A stretch of 64,000 nt of DNA from Paenalcaligenes sp021793095 (GTDB lineage Bacteria; Pseudomonadota; Gammaproteobacteria; Burkholderiales; Burkholderiaceae_B). The translations under genes were made by a program, and so were the position numbers. Location of the stretch: assembly GCA_027317645.1 (NCBI GenBank), contig DAHVQS010000002.1, positions 40,847-104,846 on the forward strand, given 5' to 3'. The notes beneath the pieces were generated by a model, which made no database searches, was not told the DNA's origin, and worked only from the letters and a program-made list of their open reading frames with translations. Within the stretch, counting starts at the first letter, position 1; each line of letters begins with the position of its first letter. Below, one piece after another: positions 50,299-58,407 of this stretch.

Positions 50299-52101
50299 AT
50301 GACATTGCAAATTGCCTTAGTGCTGGGAATTGCTGCCTTATCCATGTTCCTCATTATGACGGAGCGCTTACGTATGGATATTGTGGCCATTCTTGTGTTG
50401 GTCAGCCTTTACTTATTAGGCCTTGTTAAAACACCTGAGGCGCTCAGTGGTTTTAGTAATCAGGCGACAATCACCATTATCGCTATGTTCATACTGGCGG
50501 CTGGGCTACAAAACACCGGTGCGCTGTCGGGCGTGGGTCAACTGCTCAGCAAAAGCAAAACCCCGACCAGTTTTTTACTGACACTCTTTGGCGTACTTGC
50601 GCTCATTGCCCCCTTTGTCAGTAACACTGCCATTGTGGCTGTATTCATGCCTGTTGTGATTGCTGCGAGCATCAAAGTCGGGCTCTCTCCCACTAAAACA
50701 CTCATCCCACTTTCGTATGTCTCTCAAATGATCGGGGTTTGGACCTTGATCGGGACATCGAGCAACCTGTTAGTGAATTCCCTGGCTCAGGATTTGGGTT
50801 ATCCCGGTTTTAGTATGTTTCAGTTCTTACCCCTAGGGGTGATCTGCACGATCGTGGGCTGCATTTACTTACTCACCATTGGCCGTTGGACCTTACCTAA
50901 CAAAAGCAGCATTGATCTAGGTCCAGGCCAGGATTCGGGTAACTACGTTACTGAATTAAGGTTAGGGCCCGGTAGCAAATTGATCGGGACTACCGTCGAA
51001 GAATCGCTATTACACCAACGCTACAAAGTCTATGTACTAGAGCTCTGGAGAAAGGGTAAAAAACACTGGGCACCACGCGCCGACATTCTTGAACAAGGGG
51101 ATGTTCTACTGATACGTGGTCGCTGGAGCAGCCTCTTTGATCTCAAAGACGATATGGAGTTGGATTTTACCTCTCGGTCAAAGCCCCCACGCCGGCGCCG
51201 CGAGAAGATCGGGAAAAACGATGATTACAATGAAAAACTAGATAAAAGGATCATGACAGAAGCCATGATCTCCCCTAACTCATTGGTGATTGGGCGCAAG
51301 CTTGAGGTGCTAAAGCGGCGCATCAGCCGCGAGGTATCTATTTTGGGTATTCAACGTCGCGGGCAAGTACTGCGTGACCGCTTGGATCAAACTGAATTAC
51401 AAATGGGTGATATATTACTCACCCTTTTGCCCGAATCCGAGATGAGTATCCTGAGGCAAAATAAAAACTTTATCGTCCTTTCTGAAAGAGACCAACCCGG
51501 ACAGCATAATTGGCGAAAACCGCTTTCATTATTTATTATGGCAATGGTAGTCGCCATGCCGGCGCTCAATATCATGCCTATCGTATTTTCAGCATTAGCA
51601 GGTGCAATGGCAATGGTCATCACGCGCTGCATTGAGATAGACGATATGTACGAGTCCGTTGATTGGCGCATTATATTTTTGATGGCCGGGCTACTGCCTT
51701 TGGGGGTGGCCATGAATAGCACAGGTGCTGCTGATTTTATTGTGGATCACACCATTGGCTATGCAGGGGCAATGGGTCCACACGTAGTACTGGCAGTGAT
51801 GTATCTTTTGGCATTAATACTGGGCGAGCTCATGAGCAATTCAGCTGCAGCAGTGCTGCTTGCGCCCATCGGCATCTCTACTGCCCAAATCATGAATGCA
51901 GACCCCACCCCCTTTTTAATCGCTATTACATTCTCAGCCTCGACAAGCTTTTTAACCCCTATTGGCTATCAAACCAACACGATGGTTTATAGCGCGGGAG
52001 GCTACCAATTTAGTGATTTCATTAAAGTGGGCTTACCCTTGAATTTAATTTTCTGGGTGTTAGGCGTAATCTTTATTCCTATTTTTTGGCCATTTTATTA
52101 G
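50299..52101 (+). CDS. SLC13-family anion permease with two RCK_C (TrkA_C) domains
   Basis: 600 residues. Six or so membrane segments (about 5-190), two soluble RCK_C-type domains (about 208-300 and 318-405; VTELRLGPGSKLIGTTVEES, then LVIGRKLEVLKRRISREVSILGIQRRG), then membrane segments to the end. SLC13/DASS hallmarks are FVSNTAIVAVFMPV, IGTSSNLLVNSLAQ and SNSAAAVLLAPIGIS with STSFLTPIGYQTNTMVY. Members move sulfate, dicarboxylates or related anions with sodium; the RCK_C insert is common in sulfur-compound-type permeases. The substrate is not readable. Confidence 0.9.
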   Translation: MTLQIALVLGIAALSMFLIMTERLRMDIVAILVLVSLYLLGLVKTPEALSGFSNQATITIIAMFILAAGLQNTGALSGVGQLLSKSKTPTSFLLTLFGVLALIAPFVSNTAIVAVFMPVVIAASIKVGLSPTKTLIPLSYVSQMIGVWTLIGTSSNLLVNSLAQDLGYPGFSMFQFLPLGVICTIVGCIYLLTIGRWTLPNKSSIDLGPGQDSGNYVTELRLGPGSKLIGTTVEESLLHQRYKVYVLELWRKGKKHWAPRADILEQGDVLLIRGRWSSLFDLKDDMELDFTSRSKPPRRRREKIGKNDDYNEKLDKRIMTEAMISPNSLVIGRKLEVLKRRISREVSILGIQRRGQVLRDRLDQTELQMGDILLTLLPESEMSILRQNKNFIVLSERDQPGQHNWRKPLSLFIMAMVVAMPALNIMPIVFSALAGAMAMVITRCIEIDDMYESVDWRIIFLMAGLLPLGVAMNSTGAADFIVDHTIGYAGAMGPHVVLAVMYLLALILGELMSNSAAAVLLAPIGISTAQIMNADPTPFLIAITFSASTSFLTPIGYQTNTMVYSAGGYQFSDFIKVGLPLNLIFWVLGVIFIPIFWPFY

Positions 52102-52117
52102 CGTGCAGCTAGGGCGC

Positions 52118-53143
52118 CTATTTCAGCAACTCGGGATCCAGTAGGTGTAAACCGGTACGTTGTACAAATTCAGCATAGCTGATGGGTGCGCCTACTCGCG
52201 TATCCGCACTGTTTTCATGCCAGTGTACCCAAGCCTTACCCGTGGTTTCATCATAGACCAACTTATAGAGATATTTGGGGATCGCCACCTTGCGCTCACC
52301 GATGGTTTCTGGGCGCTCCTCATAAACTGGGCCAGTAAAAATGTACACATCACCCTGCGCTCTTGACACGTACTTGCGAGTATCGGCTTCGATCTTGCTC
52401 CAAGCGCCGCGGTTATGTTGTGCATTTTGAGGCACAATATTTGCTAGGCTAAAACTTTGTGCCATGGCCTCTTCATTATGCATATCGCCTGCGGGTGCCA
52501 TATGCCCCCTATCAAAGCCAGACCCCTGATAATCTGACAACGCCGAGCGATGCGCCCGGGGCAAGCGTGCCTCTTCGTAAAACCGATCTGCACGGCTGAT
52601 TGCTTTTGCATCTAACAACATCTGGCGATTCAATCGTTGTGCGACAAATACTGGTGTCTTGGTCTGACCGCTATGCAAAATAGCAAACGGTGTAAAGCAT
52701 AATTCACTCAGCCCATCGGCGGCAGGGACTATCGGCAAATGGCGGGCAGGGAAAAATTGCGGGCATTGCGAAAAACTCGTCTGTTGATAGCCATTAACTG
52801 ATGCTGGAGGTGACTGCAAGCCTATTTGCTGATCTTGAGAAAGAGCAGAACTCACCCATTGAATAGGATTGAGTTGGTCAATATCGGGGAGCCACTCGGT
52901 AACCGCCCCAACATCCAATTTATCCAGCTTAATTTGACTAAGGCGCTCACCCAATGATGTAGTGAACGTGGCGGCGCCATTTTGCCCACCTTTAAACAGG
53001 GTGGGATTAATCAGCCAAGTCGTTACCCCAAACGAAATGAGGGCTGATAACAGCACTGTGCGATAAAAACGCCTGCTTTGTGCCTTCTTTTTAGATCTGC
53101 TACTACGTCTTTTTCTGGGTTTTAAAAATTTCAGGATTGTCAT
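52118..53143 (-). CDS. Membrane-anchored DNA/RNA non-specific endonuclease
   Basis: 341 residues. A strongly basic N-terminus of about 25 residues (KPRKRRSSRSKKKAQSRR) is followed by one membrane helix (about 28-46). The NUC nuclease domain (about 150-330) has the catalytic DRGHMAPAGDM (His) and ANIVPQNAQHNRGAW (metal Asn), with PKYLYKLVYDE. The enzyme is probably on the periplasmic side, where it could digest DNA for nutrition or defence. A 100-residue linker separates anchor and domain. Convergent with the SLC13 gene. Confidence 0.9.
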   Translation of the reverse strand: MTILKFLKPRKRRSSRSKKKAQSRRFYRTVLLSALISFGVTTWLINPTLFKGGQNGAATFTTSLGERLSQIKLDKLDVGAVTEWLPDIDQLNPIQWVSSALSQDQQIGLQSPPASVNGYQQTSFSQCPQFFPARHLPIVPAADGLSELCFTPFAILHSGQTKTPVFVAQRLNRQMLLDAKAISRADRFYEEARLPRAHRSALSDYQGSGFDRGHMAPAGDMHNEEAMAQSFSLANIVPQNAQHNRGAWSKIEADTRKYVSRAQGDVYIFTGPVYEERPETIGERKVAIPKYLYKLVYDETTGKAWVHWHENSADTRVGAPISYAEFVQRTGLHLLDPELLK

Positions 53144-53236
53144 GAGGGAGATTATATACAGAGCGAGACAAAAAAATCCTACTAAAATGTAGCGCGATAA
53201 GAAGCATATAATTTTTTAATCACTCTTCACCACCCC

Positions 53237-53273
53237 ATAGCCAGCAGCTATTATCATCATAAATAAAATTAAC
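53237..53273 (+). promoter_or_regulatory. OxyR-type site upstream of katA
   Basis: ATAG-N7-CTAT-N7-ATAA-N7-TAAC follows the OxyR tetramer pattern ATAG-N7-CTAT-N7-ATAG-N7-CTAT. The first two quarters are perfect, the third has three of four bases and the fourth is poor. It lies 125 bp upstream of the catalase start; oxyR is in this window. Confidence 0.55.
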
Positions 53274-53397
53274 TTTCTCTATAACTCATAATCATTTAGC
53301 ATTAAGTGTAAGGCTAACAGCAACTGTTCTAAAACGCTCAGTGCTCGAGTATTTGAGCCAGTGCCTTGGTCAGCTTTCAATTATTGGAGGATAAAAT

Positions 53398-54927
53398 ATG
53401 TCGAATGACAGCAAAAAATGCCCTGTAACTCACTTGACTACAGATTTTGGGGCACCCGTAGTTACCAATCGCGATAGCCTGACGGCTGGCCCACGCGGGC
53501 CACTCTTGGCACAAGACACCTGGCTCAATGAAAAATTGGCTAATTTCGTCCGCGAAGTGATTCCCGAGCGCCGAATGCACGCCAAAGGCTCGGGGGCATT
53601 TGGGACGTTTACGGTCACCAATGACATTAGCCAATATACACGTGCGGCTATCTTTAGTGAGGTAGGCAAAAAAACAGAAATGTTTGCACGTTTTAGTACC
53701 GTTGCCGGCGAAAGCGGTGCAGCCGATGCTGAACGCGACATCCGTGGATTTGCGCTCAAGTTTTACACTGATGAAGGCAATTGGGATATGGTCGGGAACA
53801 ATACCCCTGTGTTCTTTATTCGTGATCCTCGCCAATTTCCAGATTTAAACAAAGCGGTAAAACGTGATCCACGCACACACATGCGCAGTGCCACAAATAA
53901 TTGGGACTACTGGACGCTATTGCCCGAAGCACTGCATCAGGTCACAATCACCATGAGCGATCGCGGCATCCCAGCGAGCTACCGCAACATGCACGGCTTT
54001 GGCTCACATACCTATAGCTTTTGGAATGCCGAAGGCGAGCGTTTTTGGGTCAAGTTCCACTTTGTTACGCAACAAGGCATCAAAAATCTTACCGATCAAG
54101 AAGCGGCTGAAATCATTGGCCAAGATCGTGAAAGTCACCAACGCGATTTATACGAAGCTATTGAGCGGGGTGATTTTCCAAAATGGAAAATGTACGTGCA
54201 AATCATGCCCGAATTAGAGGCTGATCAACAAAAAGACAATCCTTTTGATCTCACCAAAGTTTGGTATCACAAGGATTATCCATTGATCGAAGTCGGTGAA
54301 TTTGAACTCAACCGTAATCCAGAAAATTACTTTGCAGATGTAGAACAAGCCGCCTTTAGTCCTGCCAATCTAGTGCCTGGCATTGGCGTGAGCCCCGATC
54401 GCATGCTGCAAAACCGTTTAATCAACTATGCAGATGCCCAACGTTATCGCCTCGGCACCAACCATTATCAAATCCCTGTTAATAAGGCACAATGCCCTGT
54501 TTTTAGTAATCACCGGGATGGCCAAGGGCGTGTAGATGGAAATTACGGTAGCCTCCCTCATTATGAACCTAATAGTTTTGGTCAATGGCAGGCGCAACCC
54601 GAATTCGAAGAGCCCGAATTACGCATCTCTGGCAATGGCAAACATTGGTCATTTAACGAAGATGACAGTAATTACTTTGAGCAACCAGGCAAGCTATTCC
54701 GCCTCATGAGCGCTGAGCAGCAACAAGTACTTTTTGACAACACTGCACGGGCGATGGGCGATGCACCAGATTTTGTGAAATTTCGCCATATTCGCAACTG
54801 CAATGCCGCTGATCCGGCTTATGGAAAAGGGGTTGCGGCAGCCTTGGGCTTAGATTACGAGCAGGCGATAAACTCTAAAAAAGATGATCCTATGTACGGT
54901 AATCCATTAGTTGCCCTGCCCGTTTAA
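53398..54927 (+). CDS. katA: Monofunctional heme catalase (small-subunit clade)
   Basis: 509 residues, ribosome site GGAGG. Catalytic His61 is in RRMHAKGSGAFG, the distal Asn in VGNNTPVFFIRDP and the heme-ligating Tyr in NRLINYADAQRYRLG. Small-subunit catalases use NADPH to prevent inactivation. It lacks the large C-terminal domain of KatE. OxyR-type site upstream; with dps and oxyR it completes a peroxide-defence set. A strong terminator follows. Confidence 0.95.
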   Translation: MSNDSKKCPVTHLTTDFGAPVVTNRDSLTAGPRGPLLAQDTWLNEKLANFVREVIPERRMHAKGSGAFGTFTVTNDISQYTRAAIFSEVGKKTEMFARFSTVAGESGAADAERDIRGFALKFYTDEGNWDMVGNNTPVFFIRDPRQFPDLNKAVKRDPRTHMRSATNNWDYWTLLPEALHQVTITMSDRGIPASYRNMHGFGSHTYSFWNAEGERFWVKFHFVTQQGIKNLTDQEAAEIIGQDRESHQRDLYEAIERGDFPKWKMYVQIMPELEADQQKDNPFDLTKVWYHKDYPLIEVGEFELNRNPENYFADVEQAAFSPANLVPGIGVSPDRMLQNRLINYADAQRYRLGTNHYQIPVNKAQCPVFSNHRDGQGRVDGNYGSLPHYEPNSFGQWQAQPEFEEPELRISGNGKHWSFNEDDSNYFEQPGKLFRLMSAEQQQVLFDNTARAMGDAPDFVKFRHIRNCNAADPAYGKGVAAALGLDYEQAINSKKDDPMYGNPLVALPV

Positions 54928-54950
54928 ATCCCAAAGCCTCTGATGATATT

Positions 54951-54978
54951 TGCCGGCCTTAACAGGCCGGCATTTTAT
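54951..54978. terminator. Bidirectional terminator after katA
   Basis: TGCCGGCCT and AGGCCGGCA form a perfect 9-bp GC-rich stem with loop TAAC and are followed by TTTTATTT. It lies between convergent katA and the carboxymuconolactone-decarboxylase-like gene. Confidence 0.85.
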
Positions 54979-54986
54979 TTATGGGA

Positions 54987-55397
54987 TTACTCAGGCTGGT
55001 TGCTGATGCTCACGCCTTGCTCTTTAAACACGTCTTGGGCGACTTTAAGTGCATTCAACGCGCGCGGAAATCCCACGTAAGGTATTAAATGCATGATACT
55101 GCCAATGATTTCATCGGGGGTCAGCCCCACATTGAGCCCGGTAACCACGTGCATCCCAATCTGCGGCGTACCCTGTGCCACCAAAGCAGAAATGGTACAC
55201 AGCACTTTTTGCTGGTTATCAAGGCCAGGCCGCGAATAAACATCGCCAAACGCAAATTCCACCACCATGCGCTTTAAATCAGGCGCCACCTCAGCAAAAC
55301 TCTCGCCAATTTCCATATGCCCTGTGGGACTCTGCTCATCGGGTACCGTTAACTCTTTGAGCTTGTCCATGCCTTTTTGATAGCGTTCCGTTTTCAT
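54987..55397 (-). CDS. Carboxymuconolactone decarboxylase family protein
   Basis: 136 residues from ATG 55397, with GGAG 10 nt upstream; the 55478 frame is unlikely. The CMD domain is clear (about 20-125) with SALVAQGTPQIGMHVVTGLNVGLTPDEIIGSIMHLIPYVGFPRALNAL. The AhpD-type CxxC pair is absent, so a decarboxylase-like role is more likely than a peroxidase-reducing role, but the substrate is unknown. It is convergent with katA and divergent from psiE. Confidence 0.85.
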   Translation of the reverse strand: MKTERYQKGMDKLKELTVPDEQSPTGHMEIGESFAEVAPDLKRMVVEFAFGDVYSRPGLDNQQKVLCTISALVAQGTPQIGMHVVTGLNVGLTPDEIIGSIMHLIPYVGFPRALNALKVAQDVFKEQGVSISNQPE

Positions 55398-55612
55398 ACC
55401 AAATAAACTCCTAAGTTTGTTAGCCTTTGGGGATGGCTGCTCGTAGCATTGGCCTAGCGCCCTCTCGAGCTGCCACACCAGCCAGTTTAGATCATGGTGA
55501 GGGAAAAAATCCCTAGCAATGTTTAGCCACCTGCCATCTTAGCAAACTGTGATGACATCCTTCTAGACGGGCAATGTCTGGCGCAGTCGTAGCAGCACGC
55601 AATAATAGTTAA

Positions 55613-55642
55613 TTGCTTTTGGTTCACAGTTTTACCTATACT
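55613..55642 (+). promoter_or_regulatory. Putative sigma-70 promoter of psiE in a 353-bp gap
   Basis: TTGCTT and TATACT are 18 bp apart, 108 bp upstream of the psiE start. The rest of 55398-55750 shows only the upstream region of the CMD-family gene and a GGGA/TCCC hairpin near 55500, with no gene. Confidence 0.4.
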
Positions 55643-55750
55643 TTGGTTTTGACTATGTGGACGATGGGTACCTTAACTGTCGTGGGTGTGAACCCCAGCA
55701 CACGTCCGTACGATCGTCACCTTTGTCCAATAAAGCATAAAAGAGCATCA

Positions 55751-56236
55751 ATGAAAAAAGAAAAAATCGATCAGCTAAGATTAAATTTCCACGATTACGC
55801 CCAGGTCATTGGCAATTTCTGTGTAGAGTTATTTCATTTTTTTGCCCTGTTTGCTATTGGGGGCATTACTGTATGGGCAGGTGTAGCGACAGGTCTAGAG
55901 GCTTTCCAAAGAGGCGGTGCAAGCATTGACGACATTTTATTGCTCTTTATTTACTTAGAGCTTGGCGCCATGGTGGGCATTTATTTTAAAACCAACCATA
56001 TGCCAGTACGCTTTTTAATCTATGTTGCCATTACTGCTTTGACCCGGCTTTTGATTTCGGACATTTCTCACCACGATGAAAATCCAACCAATGTGATTTA
56101 CACCTCTGGGGCTATTTTATTGCTGGCACTAGCAGTCTTAGTGGTGCGTTTTGCCTCCTGGCGATATCCGTCTACGCGTCAACGCAAACGTGCCGAGCCC
56201 CTAGTCGGTGATCCCGCCGAAGACATTGAGGATTAA
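55751..56236 (+). CDS. psiE: PsiE-like membrane protein
   Basis: 161 residues from ATG 55751; the longer frame from 55613 crosses the promoter. Four membrane helices (about 22-48, 60-80, 90-108, 118-138) and the PsiE landmarks LLLFIYLELGAMVGIYFKTNHMPVRFLIYVAITALTRLLI are seen. In E. coli the gene is phosphate-starvation inducible; the molecular function is unknown. The C-terminal tail is charged. No pho box was recognised. Confidence 0.87.
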   Translation: MKKEKIDQLRLNFHDYAQVIGNFCVELFHFFALFAIGGITVWAGVATGLEAFQRGGASIDDILLLFIYLELGAMVGIYFKTNHMPVRFLIYVAITALTRLLISDISHHDENPTNVIYTSGAILLLALAVLVVRFASWRYPSTRQRKRAEPLVGDPAEDIED

Positions 56237-56304
56237 TGCCTATCTGCTTTCGAGCATTTGCCTGCTACATTAGATAGATCGTGCTTGCTCGATCAGGATT
56301 ATCT

Positions 56305-57450
56305 ATGCACCCCTCTCTCATTCCTTGGGCGTTGGCAGGTGGCACGGCAGTGACCGTTGGGTTTGCCCGCTTTGGTTATGCCCTCATTCTGCCTGCCATG
56401 CAAAGCAGCCTAAAGCTTAATTACACGCAGGCCGGCTGGCTCAACACCTCGAATGCCTTAGGCTACTTACTCGGTGCAGTGCTCACCGTAATATTAGTGA
56501 ATCGTTTAGGCAATCATCGGCTTTTTGTGGCGGGGTTGATTGTCACCACAATGGCCTTATTACTGAATGGGCTGACCGAGCATTTTCTGTGGCTGAATAT
56601 CATCCGTTTTATCACTGGAATGGCTTCGGCATGGGCTTTTATTTGTGGGGGTGTCCTGGCCAGTGTGATCAGCACCCGCGCCATCGCTATTTATTTTGGT
56701 GGTGGCGGTACAGGGATGCTCATTTCAGGAGCTATTTTACCTTGGTGGTTTGAGTGGGCAGGGGCGGATAGCTGGCAATGGGCTTGGATCGGGATGGGTT
56801 TGGCCTGCGTGATATTATCTACTTTGGCGATTGCTGCAGCACGCTATAGCGTCACATCTCATGCGCCTGAAAGCGATCAAAACATCTCTTGGCTGCCCTG
56901 CGCCCGTGCTTTTATTGCCTATTTTTTATTTGGTGCTGGCTATATCGCCTACATGACATTTATGGTGGCCTGGGTACATCAATATGCCTCAGCCAATTTC
57001 TCCCTGGCCTGGATTACCTCTGTGATGTGGTCATTATTGGGCGTGGCGTCATTATTTGCTCCGCATCTTTGGTCAGGGGTGTTTCATGAGCGGCGCAATG
57101 GGTTGCCAATCGCGGCGACGATGGCAGCTCTAGGGGTAGGAGCAATACTGCCCCTACTATTTACTGGGGTCTACATGGCCTGGTTATCAGCCTTTATGGT
57201 GGGTGCTAGCGTGTTTATGGTGCCTTCTGCGATTACCGGTTTTGTTAAGTCTAACCTCCCCGCCGCTGGTTGGGGCAGTGCATTAGCAGTGGCAACCACT
57301 TTATTTGCATTGGGCCAAACGCTGGGCCCTGTGGCAGCGGGTTGGGTGAGTGACTTAAGTGGCAGCTTGTCGGTGGGTTTAGGGTGTTCTGCATTAATTT
57401 TATTTGTAGGGGCTGTACTGGCCTTATTTCAGCCGCCTTTACATAATTAA
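56305..57450 (+). CDS. YbfB/YjiJ family MFS transporter
   Basis: 381 residues from ATG 56305, with AGGA 7 nt upstream. Twelve membrane helices; the family signature GGTAVTVGFARFGYALILPAMQSSL begins the protein and GWLNTSNALGYLLGA follows. YbfB/YjiJ-type transporters are poorly characterised efflux or uptake systems. Lies 69 bp after psiE, unclear if cotranscribed. Confidence 0.88.
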   Translation: MHPSLIPWALAGGTAVTVGFARFGYALILPAMQSSLKLNYTQAGWLNTSNALGYLLGAVLTVILVNRLGNHRLFVAGLIVTTMALLLNGLTEHFLWLNIIRFITGMASAWAFICGGVLASVISTRAIAIYFGGGGTGMLISGAILPWWFEWAGADSWQWAWIGMGLACVILSTLAIAAARYSVTSHAPESDQNISWLPCARAFIAYFLFGAGYIAYMTFMVAWVHQYASANFSLAWITSVMWSLLGVASLFAPHLWSGVFHERRNGLPIAATMAALGVGAILPLLFTGVYMAWLSAFMVGASVFMVPSAITGFVKSNLPAAGWGSALAVATTLFALGQTLGPVAAGWVSDLSGSLSVGLGCSALILFVGAVLALFQPPLHN

Positions 57451-57530
57451 ACCTGCTTTACAAATCGGCAGTTTATAATGGCCATAAATAATAAATTTAA
57501 AGTTCTATCCATCTGATCTGATTTTGTTTT

Positions 57531-58352
57531 ATGCACGCCAATTTACGTCCTACCTCATCCAAAGCAGGACCAATCTGGAAGTTATCTATCCAGCTTGCCC
57601 TCACCTTGGCCACCTCTACTGGCTTTATTTTGTTAGGGATTAGCCCAAACGCCCTAGCCGCACAATCAAATAATGACACCCCCCCTAGTCATGCAAAACC
57701 AATTGATTATGTTCAAGCCGTGTTTTCTGTGCAATACGGCAGTAAAGAAACGGCTGGAGAAAATTTATTAAATATTAAAAGTGAGGGGAATCAGTACGAG
57801 GTAAATTTTGATTTGGATCACTGGATGCTGAGCTCAAATCAATACGCTCGTTTTGCAATGGATGATTGCACCGTACAACCTGAATTTTATCAAGACACCA
57901 ATAAACGACCTTTCAAAAGCAAAGAAACCCAAAAATTAGAATTCGACTGGGCGCATCATCAGGCTGTGTTCAGCAACAAAGACGATAAAAAAACCTTTAC
58001 ATTTAAAGACAATAAAATCGGTTATGATCCGCTGAGTTTCTTTTTTGAAGCCCGATGTGCCTTAATGGATGGGGAAACGCAATTCACTTATCCAGTGATT
58101 CGCAAGGGCAAAATGAAGGATCAAACCTACAAAATATCAGGCCAAGAACTGGTACAAACCCCACTGGGCGACTTTGAGGCGCTCGTCGTCGAGCGCGAAC
58201 GCGAAAACCCCAAACGCCAAACACGTCTGTATGTTGCCCCTGAGTTAGATTATTTATTAGTTAAGATTGAACATCAGGAAAGCGCCATGCTACGTGTAGT
58301 AGCCACTCTCAAAGAAATGGATTACAAATTAAAAGAGGCAGCCAATCCTTAA
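57531..58352 (+). CDS. DUF3108 family exported protein
   Basis: 273 residues with a long N-terminal region containing a signal sequence (about 18-44, ending ALAAQ). The DUF3108 beta-rich domain covers about 65-265, with YGSKETAGENLLNIKSEGNQYEVNF, YDPLSFFFEARCAL and TPLGDFEALVVERERENPKRQTRLYVAPELDYLLVKIEHQE. Such proteins are predicted outer-envelope beta-barrels or lipid-linked proteins of unknown function. Two Cys are present that could form a disulfide. It lies 55 bp before the PLD gene. Confidence 0.85.
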   Translation: MHANLRPTSSKAGPIWKLSIQLALTLATSTGFILLGISPNALAAQSNNDTPPSHAKPIDYVQAVFSVQYGSKETAGENLLNIKSEGNQYEVNFDLDHWMLSSNQYARFAMDDCTVQPEFYQDTNKRPFKSKETQKLEFDWAHHQAVFSNKDDKKTFTFKDNKIGYDPLSFFFEARCALMDGETQFTYPVIRKGKMKDQTYKISGQELVQTPLGDFEALVVERERENPKRQTRLYVAPELDYLLVKIEHQESAMLRVVATLKEMDYKLKEAANP

Positions 58353-58407
58353 CGATCATCGCTGCATCTGTTCATCAACTATTGGTACATTTTGATAGGA
58401 CAGCACC

